DNA of 43,179 nt from Arthrobacter sp. (GCF_031179985.1 NZ_JAPSHJ010000031.1:1-43179), one strand, 5' to 3'. Shown: positions 1-9,268, counted from the first letter of the stretch. The notes: generated by a model from the letters alone, not told the origin. Made by a program: numbers and translations.

Positions 1-343
1 CATGGGCTGACACCTTGTTGCAACGTTCACCGCCGAAACCGACCACGGCCGGCCCAGTCGATAGAACGTTGTCCTTCCCAGCGTTCAAAGACAAGGATTC
101 CGCCACTGCATTGACAGGTGAGGTTCTTAAATCCCGGTGATCAACACGATGGTCCGAGAGCGCTCTTTCGGGGTGCCGTGAGGTGACCAGGGTGGGCGGT
201 TCGGCGATATAGTCACCGCTATGTCTGCGCGGGAGCCCGACACCACATCACCGACACCCAGAGTTACCACAACTGGAGCAACCAACGATTGCACCAGGAC
301 CTCTATATCGATGATCGGGAAGTCAGCGCCCATCCGCATCCAA

Positions 344-359
344 TGTTTCACGTGAAACA
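344..359. promoter_or_regulatory. parS site 1 (ParB binding)
   Basis: A perfect 16-bp palindrome, TGTTTCACGTGAAACA, the canonical bacterial parS sequence. It is the site most distant from parB, in the gene desert. Confidence 0.95.
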
Positions 360-843
360 GAACGCCACCACCGGACGCAAGCCAAGCTGCTGCCAGCAGG
401 GCGGCGGCTATACCAGCAGGCCACTCCTCCTATCCGTATGTTTACGGTAGTCCCAGCCATCTCCGGATAGGACGTGGGCAGGACAAGAGTTCGCGACGGA
501 GGCTCTGGAGGCCTTGATTGTGTGAAGCCTCGCAAAGACCGGAGCCAAGACCTCCCAATGCTTATGGTGCCCTAGGACTAACAATCCTGCGGCGGACTCC
601 AGTTCCCCCATGGAAGTGACCGCACCGCCATCTGCCCGAGGCGCCGCACGTGCACGTCTAGGGACCGAGCGCGCGGAGATGCGGGGGCGAACCGGAGTTG
701 CGGATGAGGGAAGACGGTACACAATTCGGGCCAAAACGAGAGGTCGTGTTCCGGGACTTGAAGCAATCCCGACAGCACTTTTCTTGTCCGATGCATTTTC
801 GCCAAAAACATTGAGCCAGTCTTGGTGGCCGTAACGGGGTGAC

Positions 844-886
844 TAATCCACAGTCACCAGGAAAGTTATCCACAGCGTTACCCACA
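844..886 (+). promoter_or_regulatory. DnaA-box group in the parS desert, part 1
   Basis: Three DnaA-box-like 9-mers in 43 bp: TAATCCACA at 844-852, exact TTATCCACA at 866-874, and TTACCCACA at 878-886, all in the same orientation. They lie about 11 kb left of the dnaA-dnaN intergenic region. Binding by DnaA is inferred from sequence only. Confidence 0.55.
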
Positions 887-1110
887 GGCGAGTGAGTCGA
901 AATTCACAGGGGTGCTTCGGGACCGCACTGGCATCACGAACCACAAACTACTGCAAACTAGCGGTGGCCGAGTACCGACGGCGCCGAGTATACACACGCC
1001 ATTGACACCGCAGCCCGGCCGGCTTCTCACGAAGGCGGGGAAACGACCCTTTTAGGGCGTCTTTACGCTGTCACTTGGGCCGTTTAGCCGGTGGGTTGTC
1101 TCAAAGCCGT

Positions 1111-1126
1111 CGTTTCACGTGAAACA
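1111..1126. promoter_or_regulatory. parS site 2 (ParB binding)
   Basis: CGTTTCACGTGAAACA: the 14-bp parS core is perfect and one outer base differs. The site lies between the two DnaA-box groups at 844-886 and 1221-1265. Confidence 0.93.
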
Positions 1127-1220
1127 TCCAATGAAGCCCCACACGTGACTCCGAGGTGCAGTCAACCAAGGAGTCCCAACCGTCCCGCACGTGCCGCCAC
1201 GACATGGCCAGACCCAACAC

Positions 1221-1265
1221 TTGTCCACAAAGTTATCCACAGGGATATCCACCACGCTATCCACT
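1221..1265 (+). promoter_or_regulatory. DnaA-box group in the parS desert, part 2
   Basis: Four boxes in one orientation within 45 bp: TTGTCCACA (the form preferred in Streptomyces) at 1221-1229, TTATCCACA at 1233-1241, a partial match GATATCCAC at 1244-1252, and CTATCCACT at 1257-1265. The first three start at 11-12 bp intervals, roughly one helical turn. Confidence 0.6.
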
Positions 1266-2426
1266 ATCTTCCCGGTTATGCACACCGCACGAAGTAGACG
1301 CCGCAGGGACGAGACAGCTGTTCCTGAACGACCGATAAAGGACAAACTCGGGGGCAGCGCCAGCGCGTCCCGCCAAAGACAATTTATGAGGATAACCCAT
1401 ATAGGCGTTGAGGAGCACGTACCAAGCGACTTGGTGTTGCCTGTCCCGGCGGGCCGGAGCTGATAATTAGCAGGGACACAGACGCGGCGGCATACGAACC
1501 TGGGGGCGCGTCGGAGACCGATCGGAGAAATCAGGCCCGCAAAGTTATGAGTGGACTTGAATGATCTTTGGTGCTGAAAGCTGCGTGAACGATTCATTGA
1601 GAGATCTAGTAGAAGCAGACTCTTAGCCGGCAGCAGCAGTGGGGAGAGCGACGGCCGCCTGGTCCGCGGTCGGGGGAAGGACGGGAGGACTGCGGGAGTA
1701 GTGCATATAGTCTGCCTCGCTAGAACGGGGTTCTGGAACGCTGATGGAGCTAGTCAGGCGCAAGGCTCGGGGATGGCCAGGGGCGACACTAGGCACCATC
1801 GGATGGTTCCGACGGTGGCCGCTCTGTTCCCCGACAGCTTCTGGTTACGGTTAGAGGGAATATCCAGGTCCTCTTGTTCAAGGCAGCTGTCGTCTGGGGC
1901 TGACCCATGGGTGGCGTTGCTACTGATTCAGACGCATTGATATCATCCACTGGATCCAACCCTCGTCGTGTCGCCACACCCGGCCCTAGTCGCCTTTCGC
2001 GCCCGGGCTGGGCGGATCGCGTGCTGCCGGAGGGCCCTTGGTGGTGGTCTCCGTGGATGAACACCATATCCATTCCCGGGCATCCCAACTATTCCCTAGG
2101 AACGGGTAGACATGCACCATCGTTGGCTTGCAGCGACGACCAGAGAGCAGTCCCTGGGTTGCTACTCGTCCTGGTTATTGCAGAGCCGCTGGTATCGGTG
2201 ACATGCTCGGCTCTGCGGGGGAGTCGGGAACTCGATCGCCGTACCCACGCCTACTAGCGCTCACTGTGATTCGGCTCTTGTTCTTGATAGCGGACCAGCT
2301 GTTTGACCGCAACATTCTTAGCCAAAAGCCAGCAGCCCTGTCCGAGTGTTCCACTGAACAGGACCATACTGCTGCTGTCGGCAAGACTGTGCTTCGTGAT
2401 TCCTGCCCGGGCTGGTGTAGGAATCG

Positions 2427-2442
2427 CGTTTCACGTGAAACA
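2427..2442. promoter_or_regulatory. parS site 3 (ParB binding)
   Basis: CGTTTCACGTGAAACA, a perfect 14-bp palindromic core in the gene desert. Confidence 0.93.
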
Positions 2443-2940
2443 CTCAATTAATGTGTGCCACGATCTGGTAGTGCTCCAGGCCCGCGGCGGCGGCGGGCAA
2501 CGTCGGAACACGTAACCCGTCGGCGCAGTGTTTGTCGAATGCCCCCACCTAGAACGCAAAAGCCAGCGACTAAAAACGCTGAATACAGATGACAATTCCG
2601 TTCTGCGTTAGCCTTCCCGTATACAGGTGACCACGCAAAATCTTGAAGCAATTGCTTCGACCGGCGGCCCGTCTGGCCGCGAGGTTGCCGCTGATGGGGT
2701 GTTCCAGGCTTCGAGGGGAAGGATGACAACTAAGGAACACACGAGAACCAGTGACGACTCTTCCCGCAACGTATCCGAATCCTCCGAGCCAAAGAGTGGC
2801 AGGGAACCGGTAGGGTGCCGATCTTGAAAGTCTGATTTGTTGATTGAGTGGCAGTTCGATCGCTCATCGGCGGCTATCGGCTTGAAGCGCCGGCAGGCTC
2901 CCAGGGCTGCAAACTGATGCAGGCATGCTTCCTTCACCAC

Positions 2941-2956
2941 CGTTTCACGTGAAACA
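2941..2956. promoter_or_regulatory. parS site 4 (ParB binding)
   Basis: CGTTTCACGTGAAACA, a perfect 14-bp palindromic core in the gene desert. Confidence 0.93.
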
Positions 2957-3408
2957 GTGAGCATTTTGGCGCCCGGAACAAGGACCGTAGATATCTTCAA
3001 TAAATAGTTCGTGCTTGGGGCTCTGGAGGCTTCTCTTGCAGGACACATGTATGCTGATCAGGCGAGTGCGATTCACGGCCCAAGGTGACCGAATAGGACT
3101 AAGGCTGCCGACTCATAGCAGCGAGGATGCAGACGTCTCGCAGGTTGCTCGACTACACCACCCATACAGCCGTGTTCGCTGTCATTCGTTCGTATTTCGC
3201 GATCAGTAGCCCTGCTCTAAGTTGCTAAAAAGCATCGGCGCTGTAGCCACACCATTACGCCTGGGATGCCAACGCACCGGCACAATCCTGTGGACATGAT
3301 CCCAATACTGCTTAGTTGATATCCATCGTTCCCATGAAGATTGGGACTAAAGCTATCTGACACTTTGAGCAGTTGACTGCAGTGCCCGATGAGCTCCCTG
3401 TCTCCCTA

Positions 3409-3424
3409 TCTTTCACGTGGAACC
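3409..3424. promoter_or_regulatory. Degenerate parS-like site
   Basis: TCTTTCACGTGGAACC matches the parS consensus at 13 of 16 positions. The central TTTCACGTG is intact but the right arm carries G for A. It lies 143 bp from a perfect parS. It is either a weak ParB site or a decaying copy. Confidence 0.4.
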
Positions 3425-3551
3425 CGCCCCTAATGAGGTTCTGAGCGGGCTCGTCAGAACCGGAGGTCCATTCGCCGCGTGTATGTTCGCCGCTTTGCCA
3501 CTCGTGTACAAGGCTGCGACGATTTGTTTCTCGTTCTTATCCAGATCGACT

Positions 3552-3567
3552 GGTTTCACGTGAAACA
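3552..3567. promoter_or_regulatory. parS site 5 (ParB binding)
   Basis: GGTTTCACGTGAAACA, a perfect 14-bp palindromic core in the gene desert. Confidence 0.93.
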
Positions 3568-4104
3568 TCGCGCGGACCCTGGACCCGTCCTCAGATTCGT
3601 GAGCTAGTTCGGTCTGCAGCGCATTCTGTAGGTTCATTCCCCGCCGCCAGTGAACCTTTGCTGGCTGCCGGTGACTCTCAGACCAAAGCGTTTTCAAAGC
3701 CGCTAGTCCACAGAATAGAAACAAGAGAACACTACAAACACCAGTCCCGGGATCATTCGCCATCAATTGACCGCAGCGTTCTCACCAGGTGACCATATTC
3801 AGTTGTCCCACAACACAAGCAGGTAGGGGACAGGATTCGATGGACTCCGCTAGCAAGAGAAACAGCGACATGCGAAAGAACACTGGCTCCCCTTAGCCGT
3901 GGCCTTAGTCTGAACCTGGGAAGCGGCACTATCGATGGCCAAACCTTAAAAGTTCAGACGAGGGCTCGAACTCGAAGGCCGCGATGCTCTAGCGAAAACA
4001 CTTCCCACCAACAGCACAGTCGACCGGAACAGGCGCGGAGATATCCTTAACCCGGCTGCCACGAAGGAGTCGGCGCCCATCAAGTGGCTTTCCGGTTAAT
4101 GACC

Positions 4105-4136
4105 AAGGGGCCTGTTTCACGTGAAACAAGCCCCTT
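4105..4136 (-). terminator. Hairpin downstream of parB with parS at its centre
   Basis: AAGGGGC at 4105-4111 and GCCCCTT at 4130-4136 extend the palindrome of the parS at 4113-4128 into a 32-bp inverted repeat with a single mismatched pair (4112/4129). It lies 14 bp beyond the parB stop codon, where a transcription terminator is expected. No clear T tract follows on the minus strand, so termination is plausible but not certain. Confidence 0.5.
4113..4128. promoter_or_regulatory. parS site 6 (ParB binding), next to parB
   Basis: A perfect 16-bp palindrome, TGTTTCACGTGAAACA, just beyond the 3' end of parB. It forms the core of a longer inverted repeat. Confidence 0.95.
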
Positions 4137-4149
4137 CAACGCGATAGAT

Positions 4150-5430
4150 TCAGTTTTCCGAGTTGGGAGCAAGAACTTCCATGATGCGATTGAGGTCCTC
4201 AACGCTTGCAAACTCGATGCTGACGCGGCCTTTACGTGCACCCAGGGAAATCTTAACGTTAGTATCCAACCGGTCAGAAAGGGACGACGCAAGATAGTCC
4301 AAGCGCTCGTGCCTTGCCCCCGGGCGCGGAACGTTGTTCTTAGTCGGAGTAGCCGGCGCCTGGTAGAGGGTGACTGCTTCCTCGGTAGCGCGGACGGACA
4401 TCCCCTCTGCCACAATCTTCTGAGCAAGGCGTTCCATTGCAGCGGCATCAGGCAGTGAAAGCAAGGCCCGCGCATGACCGGCAGATATCACACTGGCTGC
4501 CACGCGCCGCTGGACCAAGGGAGGGAGCTTCAGTAACCGCAGTGTATTGGAGACCTGTGGGCGTGAACGGCCGATACGGTCTGCCAACTGCTCATGGGTT
4601 GTCCCAAAGTCCTCAAGCAACTGCTGGTAGGCAGCTGCTTCCTCCAATGGGTTCAGCTGGCTTCGATGCAGGTTCTCGAGGAGTGCATCCCTGAGCAGAT
4701 CGTCGTCAGTCGTGTCACGGACGATCGCAGGGATGGTAGCCAGGCCGGCGGCCTGTACTGCACGCCAGCGACGTTCGCCCATGACAAGCTCATACGGTTC
4801 TCCACCCTTTTCGGTTGAGGTCCTTACCACAATTGGCTGGAGGACACCGATTTCACGAACGGAGTGCACGAGCTCCGCCATGTCGTCTTCATCGAAGACA
4901 GAACGGGGCTGTTTACGGTTCGGGTGAATATCCTTGACGGGAATTTCAGCAAAGCGGACCCCGGGGACTTCAACGAGATCGACTTCCTGGCTCAGGTCCG
5001 AAGTCTCCACGATGCCATCGTCGTCGGACGGAGGTGTCTCACCAATATCCGTGCTGGGAGCATTGTCCGCTCGGGGATCAGCGTCCTTCTCGGTTGCCTT
5101 GGCCTGGACACCCCCCGGGGTAGTTCTCGGTGCCGACGCGCTCTTCCTCGCACCAGAAGCTGTTGTCTTCGCTGGCCCGCTGGTTTCCGTGCCTGCTGCC
5201 TTCTTTGTTCCACGCGCAGCTGGCCTCGCCGGCTTGTCCTCCGTTGGAGCCGGGAAAGCGTCGACCTCGCTCGGAGGAGTGATCGCCGAGGCGGTCTTCC
5301 GGGCTTCAGGAAAGAAAAGATCCACAGGCCGAGACGGCGACGGTGACCCGTTGCCGGATCCGTTGGTCGGCGCGGAACTTGGAATGAGTGCTCCAAGTCC
5401 ACGGCCCAGGCCGCGTCTCTTTTCGCTCAT
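4150..5430 (-). CDS. parB: Chromosome-partitioning protein ParB (CTPase clamp)
   Basis: 426 aa. ParB binds parS, loads as a CTP-dependent sliding clamp and, with ParA, segregates the origin region. The N-terminus carries the basic [12 protein letters not shown] stretch (residues 5-16) that typically stimulates ParA. It is followed by an unusually long Ala/Pro/Thr-rich acidic linker (about 17-155). The ParB/Srx domain starts near residue 158 and has the nucleotide-binding motif GERRWRA at 218-224 and ENLHR at 252-256. A helix-turn-helix lies at about 277-300, and a C-terminal dimerisation segment follows. I chose the ATG at 5430 because a GGAGG (5441-5445) lies 10 nt upstream; a longer in-frame extension to 5484 lacks this support. 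parA lies 65 bp upstream on the same strand, so the two are probably one operon. Confidence 0.97.
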   Translation of the reverse strand: MSEKRRGLGRGLGALIPSSAPTNGSGNGSPSPSRPVDLFFPEARKTASAITPPSEVDAFPAPTEDKPARPAARGTKKAAGTETSGPAKTTASGARKSASAPRTTPGGVQAKATEKDADPRADNAPSTDIGETPPSDDDGIVETSDLSQEVDLVEVPGVRFAEIPVKDIHPNRKQPRSVFDEDDMAELVHSVREIGVLQPIVVRTSTEKGGEPYELVMGERRWRAVQAAGLATIPAIVRDTTDDDLLRDALLENLHRSQLNPLEEAAAYQQLLEDFGTTHEQLADRIGRSRPQVSNTLRLLKLPPLVQRRVAASVISAGHARALLSLPDAAAMERLAQKIVAEGMSVRATEEAVTLYQAPATPTKNNVPRPGARHERLDYLASSLSDRLDTNVKISLGARKGRVSIEFASVEDLNRIMEVLAPNSEN

Positions 5431-5495
5431 TGGATAATTCCCTCCATTGGACGAGCCGGGAAGTCCTGGCTCTGGTTGGTGCAATTCTTGAAATT

Positions 5496-6560
5496 CTAGC
5501 GTTCAGCAATTTCGGCGGCAGCTTCCAAATATGAAAGTGCGCCGCTGGAGGAGGGGTCATACGTCATCACGGTCTGTTGATAGCTGGGTGCTTCCGAAAT
5601 ACGTACAGAGCGCGGAACCACGGCGCCCAGGACTTGCTTCGGGAAGTGCTGGCGAACTTCGGCCGCCACCTGGGCTGCCAGGTTGGTGCGTCCGTCATAC
5701 ATCGTTAGGAGGATTGTTGATACCTCGAGATCTGCATTCAGGTGCTTCTGGATCATCTCGATGTTTTTCAGCAGCTGACTGAGGCCTTCCAGTGCGTAGT
5801 ACTCACACTGGATGGGGATGAGAACCTCATCAGCAGCACAGAATGCGTTGACAGTGAGGAGGCCGAGGCTGGGTGGGCAGTCGATGAAGATGTAGTCGAG
5901 GCGTTCCTCGCCGTTCTTCACGCGTTCCTTGGCGTAGACGTCAATGGCCCTGCGAAGTCTCTGTTCCCTAGCGACCAAGGAGACCAACTCAATCTCTGCG
6001 CCGGCGAGGTGGATTGTGGCGGGAGCACAAATCAGGTTTTCGATGTCAGGGCAGGGAGCCACAACTTCATGCAGCGGCATGTCATTGATCAGAACGTCGT
6101 AGATGCTGTCGACGTCAGCGTGGTGTTCGACACCGAGGGCCGTCGAGGCATTGCCCTGGGGATCAATGTCTATCACAAGTACATGGAGTCCGGCGGCAGC
6201 CAGGGCGGCAGCAATGTTGACCGTCGTGGTGGTCTTTCCCACGCCGCCTTTTTGATTGGAGACGGTGAAGACGCGGGTCTTCTCAGGTTTAGGAAGCTCA
6301 CGCCCCAGAAGCCGTTCACGCCGCCTGTTCTCGTGGGCAAGGTCCCTCGCGATGGGGCTGGAGTCGTCCATGGTATCCATAACGTTACTGAGCCCCCCGG
6401 AGATAGTTTCACGTGAAACTGCAAGGCTGGCTTCCTCGAAAATCGAGCCAGCACGGAATGGCGGCAAAGCCTGAGTCGTGGAAGGCGCGACCATGGCACG
6501 CGCTGACCCCAGAGACACAAACGGCGGAATCCGCTGCGTGGAGGCTTCGCTACTCGTCAT
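5496..6560 (-). CDS. parA: Chromosome-partitioning ATPase ParA
   Basis: 354 aa, a deviant Walker A P-loop ATPase that dimerises on nucleoid DNA with ATP and is released by ParB, moving the origin. The motif KGGVGKT is at residues 104-110, followed by the ParA signatures DIDPQGN, DCPPSLG and the [12 protein letters not shown] segment. About 95 residues precede the P-loop, longer than in minimal ParA proteins. This extension includes VSRET (48-52), which is the translation of an embedded parS. The start is uncertain: the ATG at 6560 has GTGAG 8 nt upstream, and a GTG at 6569 with GAGAG closer is also possible. The gene lies between rsmG and parB, all on the minus strand. Confidence 0.95.
   Translation of the reverse strand: MTSSEASTQRIPPFVSLGSARAMVAPSTTQALPPFRAGSIFEEASLAVSRETISGGLSNVMDTMDDSSPIARDLAHENRRRERLLGRELPKPEKTRVFTVSNQKGGVGKTTTTVNIAAALAAAGLHVLVIDIDPQGNASTALGVEHHADVDSIYDVLINDMPLHEVVAPCPDIENLICAPATIHLAGAEIELVSLVAREQRLRRAIDVYAKERVKNGEERLDYIFIDCPPSLGLLTVNAFCAADEVLIPIQCEYYALEGLSQLLKNIEMIQKHLNADLEVSTILLTMYDGRTNLAAQVAAEVRQHFPKQVLGAVVPRSVRISEAPSYQQTVMTYDPSSSGALSYLEAAAEIAER
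6405..6420. promoter_or_regulatory. parS site 7 (ParB binding), inside parA
   Basis: AGTTTCACGTGAAACT, a perfect palindrome within the 5' part of parA, where it encodes Val-Ser-Arg-Glu-Thr. It is the parS closest to oriC in this window. Confidence 0.93.
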
Positions 6561-6646
6561 GTGACACACTCACTCTCATTCGGCTTTTCATGCCGTTCAC
6601 TAGCCTAACTGCTTACCCCTCCAGACGAATGGCGCATTGCCAGCGA

Positions 6647-7297
6647 CTAGGCGATCTTTTGAGCTGACCTCACGATGATTCGCACCACGGTTGTGGGCTC
6701 CTCCAGGAGTTCCTGCCCAACAACTACAACCGACGTCTCAACGCCTCCGAGTTTTCGGATGACCTTGGCGGCTTTATCAATCTCTTCGTGAGCGCTTCTG
6801 CCCTTGATAGCCACTACCTCGCCCTGTCCTGCAAGGAGCGGGATGGTGAGCCCGGCCAAATTCGAAAGGGCGGAGACAGCCCTGGCGGTAACGACGTCGG
6901 CAGTTACCATTCCTACGGCCAGTTCGGCCCGTGTCCGCATCACTGTGACGTTATCGAGACCGAGATCATCGACGACTTCCTGCAGCCAGATCACTCGCCG
7001 CTCAAGAGGTTCGATGAGCGTCAGTTCCAGGTCAGGCCTGGCGATCGCAAGACACAGCCCCGGAAGTCCGGCACCGCTTCCCACGTCAGCGACGTGGCTG
7101 CCATGCGAAATTTCACTTTCAATCACGGCGCAGTTCAGGACGTGACGGCTCCAAAGGCGAGGAACTTCACGCGGACCAATCAGTCCACGTTCGGTGCCGG
7201 ATGTGGCAAGGTGCTCCACGTACCTCTTGGCAAGATCCAGTCGGTCCCCAAAGATGGTAACGGCAGCCTTGAGTTCAGTTTCGGTCAGTTCAACCAT
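6647..7297 (-). CDS. rsmG: 16S rRNA (guanine-527-N7)-methyltransferase RsmG
   Basis: 216 aa, the usual length for RsmG (GidB). It methylates N7 of G527 of 16S rRNA with S-adenosylmethionine; loss in many bacteria gives low-level streptomycin resistance. The SAM-binding motif VADVGSGAGLPG and the following acidic LTLIEPLERR strand are typical of a class I methyltransferase, and SRHVLNC is the family's N-terminal signature. It lies 18 bp after jag and 86 bp before parA, the conserved bacterial order near oriC. The ATG at 7297 has only a weak upstream purine stretch, so translation may be coupled to jag. Confidence 0.96.
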   Translation of the reverse strand: MVELTETELKAAVTIFGDRLDLAKRYVEHLATSGTERGLIGPREVPRLWSRHVLNCAVIESEISHGSHVADVGSGAGLPGLCLAIARPDLELTLIEPLERRVIWLQEVVDDLGLDNVTVMRTRAELAVGMVTADVVTARAVSALSNLAGLTIPLLAGQGEVVAIKGRSAHEEIDKAAKVIRKLGGVETSVVVVGQELLEEPTTVVRIIVRSAQKIA

Positions 7298-7315
7298 GAT
7301 GAGCAGCCTGGAGTC

Positions 7316-7882
7316 TTAGTCGGCGGACACAACGATGTGCCGGCCAGCGCCTTCACCTTCGGACTCGCTAACGAGTCCCAAATCGGCAACTGCGTCATGC
7401 ACGATCTTGCGTTCGTAGGCGCTCATCGGTTCCAGTGCAACTGCCTTGCCTGATTCCTTGACTGCCGCGACCGCATCTTCAGCAATTTTCTGAAGGTGGC
7501 CAGCGCGTTCCTGACGATATCCATTGATATCCAGAACAAGCCGCGAACGATTTTCTGTAGCCGAGAGGACCGAAAGCCGGGTCAGCTCCTGGAGTGCTTC
7601 CAGCACCTCGCCGTCAGGGCCTACAAGGCTCTCCAGGCCGGACGAATCATCCTCAGCCACGATGGAGATATAGGTGCGTCCGTTACGGACTTCAATGTCA
7701 ATGTCACCGTCGATGTCCGCGATATCAAGCAGCTCTTCCAGGTAGTCAGCTGCGACGTCGCCTTCTTCTTCCAGGCGGGTTGCCGAAGACCCCTTGTCCG
7801 GGTTCCCGGCGTCGTTCTGCGCATCGTCCTGGTCTTCAACAGCCTCAACGGGCGTGGATTGTTCGGTGCTTTCGACAGACAT
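7316..7882 (-). CDS. jag: R3H/KH RNA-binding protein Jag (KhpB)
   Basis: 188 aa. Jag/KhpB proteins bind RNA through a KH-like and an R3H domain and influence cell division or elongation in Gram-positive bacteria. Here an acidic N-terminus (1-50) precedes the KH-like part (about 50-120, with the segment LVGPDGEVLEALQELTRL in place of a GXXG loop). The R3H segment near the C-terminus includes ERKIVHD and ends at GRHIVVSAD. The start ATG overlaps the yidC stop by 1 nt (TAATG), implying translational coupling. The N-terminal Jag domain of firmicute homologues is absent, which is usual for actinobacteria. Confidence 0.93.
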   Translation of the reverse strand: MSVESTEQSTPVEAVEDQDDAQNDAGNPDKGSSATRLEEEGDVAADYLEELLDIADIDGDIDIEVRNGRTYISIVAEDDSSGLESLVGPDGEVLEALQELTRLSVLSATENRSRLVLDINGYRQERAGHLQKIAEDAVAAVKESGKAVALEPMSAYERKIVHDAVADLGLVSESEGEGAGRHIVVSAD

Positions 7883-8856
7883 TACTTCTTCTTCCTGTTC
7901 TTACGTTGTGGCTGGACGCGCTGGCTCCTGGCTTCGACAACGGCAGCGGCGGCAGCGGCTTCGGCTTCAACCTTTTTTCCGCCCAGGATGGGCAGGGCGG
8001 GCAGCCCCTTGGCGGCACGGCGCTCGGCGAGGGCCTTGGCGGCCGGGGAACCCGGCGTCGGCATACGACGGATCACAAAGAACTGCTGGGCCATGGTCCA
8101 AAGGTTGGTGGTGGTCCAGTAGATCAGGACACCGATCGGGAAGTTGATACCACCCACGCCGAAGACGATCGGCAGGATGTACAGCATCATCTTCTGTTGG
8201 CGCATGAAGGGGCTGGCCATGGCTTCTTCAGACATGTTCTTGGCCATGATCTGCTTCTGGGTGATGAACTGCGAGGCAGTCATGGCCAGAATCATCACGA
8301 TTGAGAGGATCCACACCGCGACCACGTTGCCGCCAGGGGGTGTTCCATGAAGCAGCGTGGCTGACAGCGGAGCGCCGAAAATGCTCGACTGATCGAACTG
8401 CACTACCTGTTCGTGGCTCATTGCGCCGATGCCCTTGCCGGCCACGGCATTCGAGCTAATGCCAGAAAGCACCTGGAAGAGGGCGAAGAAGAACGGCATC
8501 TGGATCAGCATGGGCAGGCAGGCCGAGAACGGGTTGGTGCCGTGCTTCTTGTACATGGCCATCTGCTCCTGCGCCATGGCCTGGCGGGACAGCTGGTCTG
8601 TTTTGCCCTTGTACTTGTCCTGGAGCTTCTTCAGGTCCGGCTGCAGGAGCTGCATTCCGCGCTGGGCCTTGATCTGCTTGACGAACACAGGGATCAGGGC
8701 CGCACGGATCACCAGCACCAGCCCGATGATGGACAGCGTCCAGGTCCAGCCGTTGGCGGCGGGCATGCCAATGGTGCTCAGGCCCTCATGGAAGCCCACC
8801 ATGATGATGGACACAAGCCACTTGAACGGAAACATGATTGTTTCAAAGAAGTCCAT
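7882..8856 (-). CDS. yidC: Membrane protein insertase YidC
   Basis: 324 aa, of the YidC/Oxa1/Alb3 family that inserts proteins into the cytoplasmic membrane alone or with SecYEG. Several hydrophobic segments are visible: about 10-30, 35-58 (including the membrane-proximal VFVKQIKAQ), the PFFFALFQVL hairpin region, and two or three toward the C-terminus. It lacks the large periplasmic domain of proteobacterial YidC and ends in a basic Lys/Arg tail (NRKKK) that could contact ribosomes. It sits in the conserved rpmH-rnpA-yidD-yidC-jag order, 16 bp after yidD. Confidence 0.97.
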   Translation of the reverse strand: MDFFETIMFPFKWLVSIIMVGFHEGLSTIGMPAANGWTWTLSIIGLVLVIRAALIPVFVKQIKAQRGMQLLQPDLKKLQDKYKGKTDQLSRQAMAQEQMAMYKKHGTNPFSACLPMLIQMPFFFALFQVLSGISSNAVAGKGIGAMSHEQVVQFDQSSIFGAPLSATLLHGTPPGGNVVAVWILSIVMILAMTASQFITQKQIMAKNMSEEAMASPFMRQQKMMLYILPIVFGVGGINFPIGVLIYWTTTNLWTMAQQFFVIRRMPTPGSPAAKALAERRAAKGLPALPILGGKKVEAEAAAAAAVVEARSQRVQPQRKNRKKK

Positions 8857-8872
8857 ACGATATCCCTATTCG

Positions 8873-9268
8873 TCAGGCCGCAGCGCGGCCTTCTCCATCA
8901 GTCTGAGCAGCCAGGTACTTGTCCGGATTATTCAGCACAACAATTGTGGGGGTCTGGTTTTCAGGCCATTCCCGGTGGCCGGCGGGGACATGGTCCACAC
9001 CACCGGCATTCCATGGATGGCAGCGTCCAAGACGGCGGACAGCAAGCCAGCTTCCCTTGACGGCGCCATGGACGGTGATTGCTTCCAGGGCGTAGGCCGA
9101 GCAGGAAGGAAAAAATCGGCAGACCTGACCGTAGAGGGGGGAAATCACCTTGCGGTAGGTCTTAAGCAGAACGATAAGGACGTTCCGCGGCAGATCCCAA
9201 ATGAATCGGCCCAGGAGCAACGCTGTGCCTGGGATGAAAGGGACGACGGCGGCACTAGGCTTATGCAC
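8873..9268 (-). CDS. yidD: Membrane protein insertion efficiency factor YidD
   Basis: 131 aa. YidD is a small amphipathic, membrane-associated protein that aids YidC/Sec-dependent insertion. The family signature YGQVCRFFPSCSAYALEAI, with its clustered cysteines, and RRLGRCHPWNAGGVDHVP are present. I chose the GTG at 9268 because it overlaps the rnpA 3' end by 8 nt and has a strong GGAAGGG 7 nt upstream. An in-frame upstream start at 9331 would lie deep within rnpA and has no comparable site. The N-terminal hydrophobic helix follows directly. Confidence 0.93.
   Translation of the reverse strand: MHKPSAAVVPFIPGTALLLGRFIWDLPRNVLIVLLKTYRKVISPLYGQVCRFFPSCSAYALEAITVHGAVKGSWLAVRRLGRCHPWNAGGVDHVPAGHREWPENQTPTIVVLNNPDKYLAAQTDGEGRAAA

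Larger units (their letters stand above)
1..4149. other. Gene desert carrying parS sites and DnaA boxes (candidate centromere region)
   Basis: No convincing gene is visible in about 4.1 kb. The longest open frame is about 160 codons, is low in complexity, and runs over parS and DnaA boxes. No frame shows the strong GC bias at third positions, the ribosome binding sites or the recognisable domains seen everywhere else in the window. GC content is visibly lower than in the flanking genes. What can be recognised is six perfect-core parS sites (344, 1111, 2427, 2941, 3552, 4113), one degenerate parS (3409), and DnaA-box-like sites near 844-886 and 1221-1265. ParB lies immediately to the right. 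I infer a noncoding centromere-like loading zone for ParB. Decayed genes or unrecognised RNAs cannot be excluded. Confidence 0.7.

Noticed and set aside
408..734. 108-codon minus-strand frame in the desert
   Set aside because: Random-looking composition, overlapping frames on the same strand of similar length, no domain.
1115..1597. 160-codon minus-strand frame, the longest in the left desert
   Set aside because: It runs over a parS and the DnaA boxes, shows no family resemblance or ribosome binding site, and its codon use is unlike the genes nearby.
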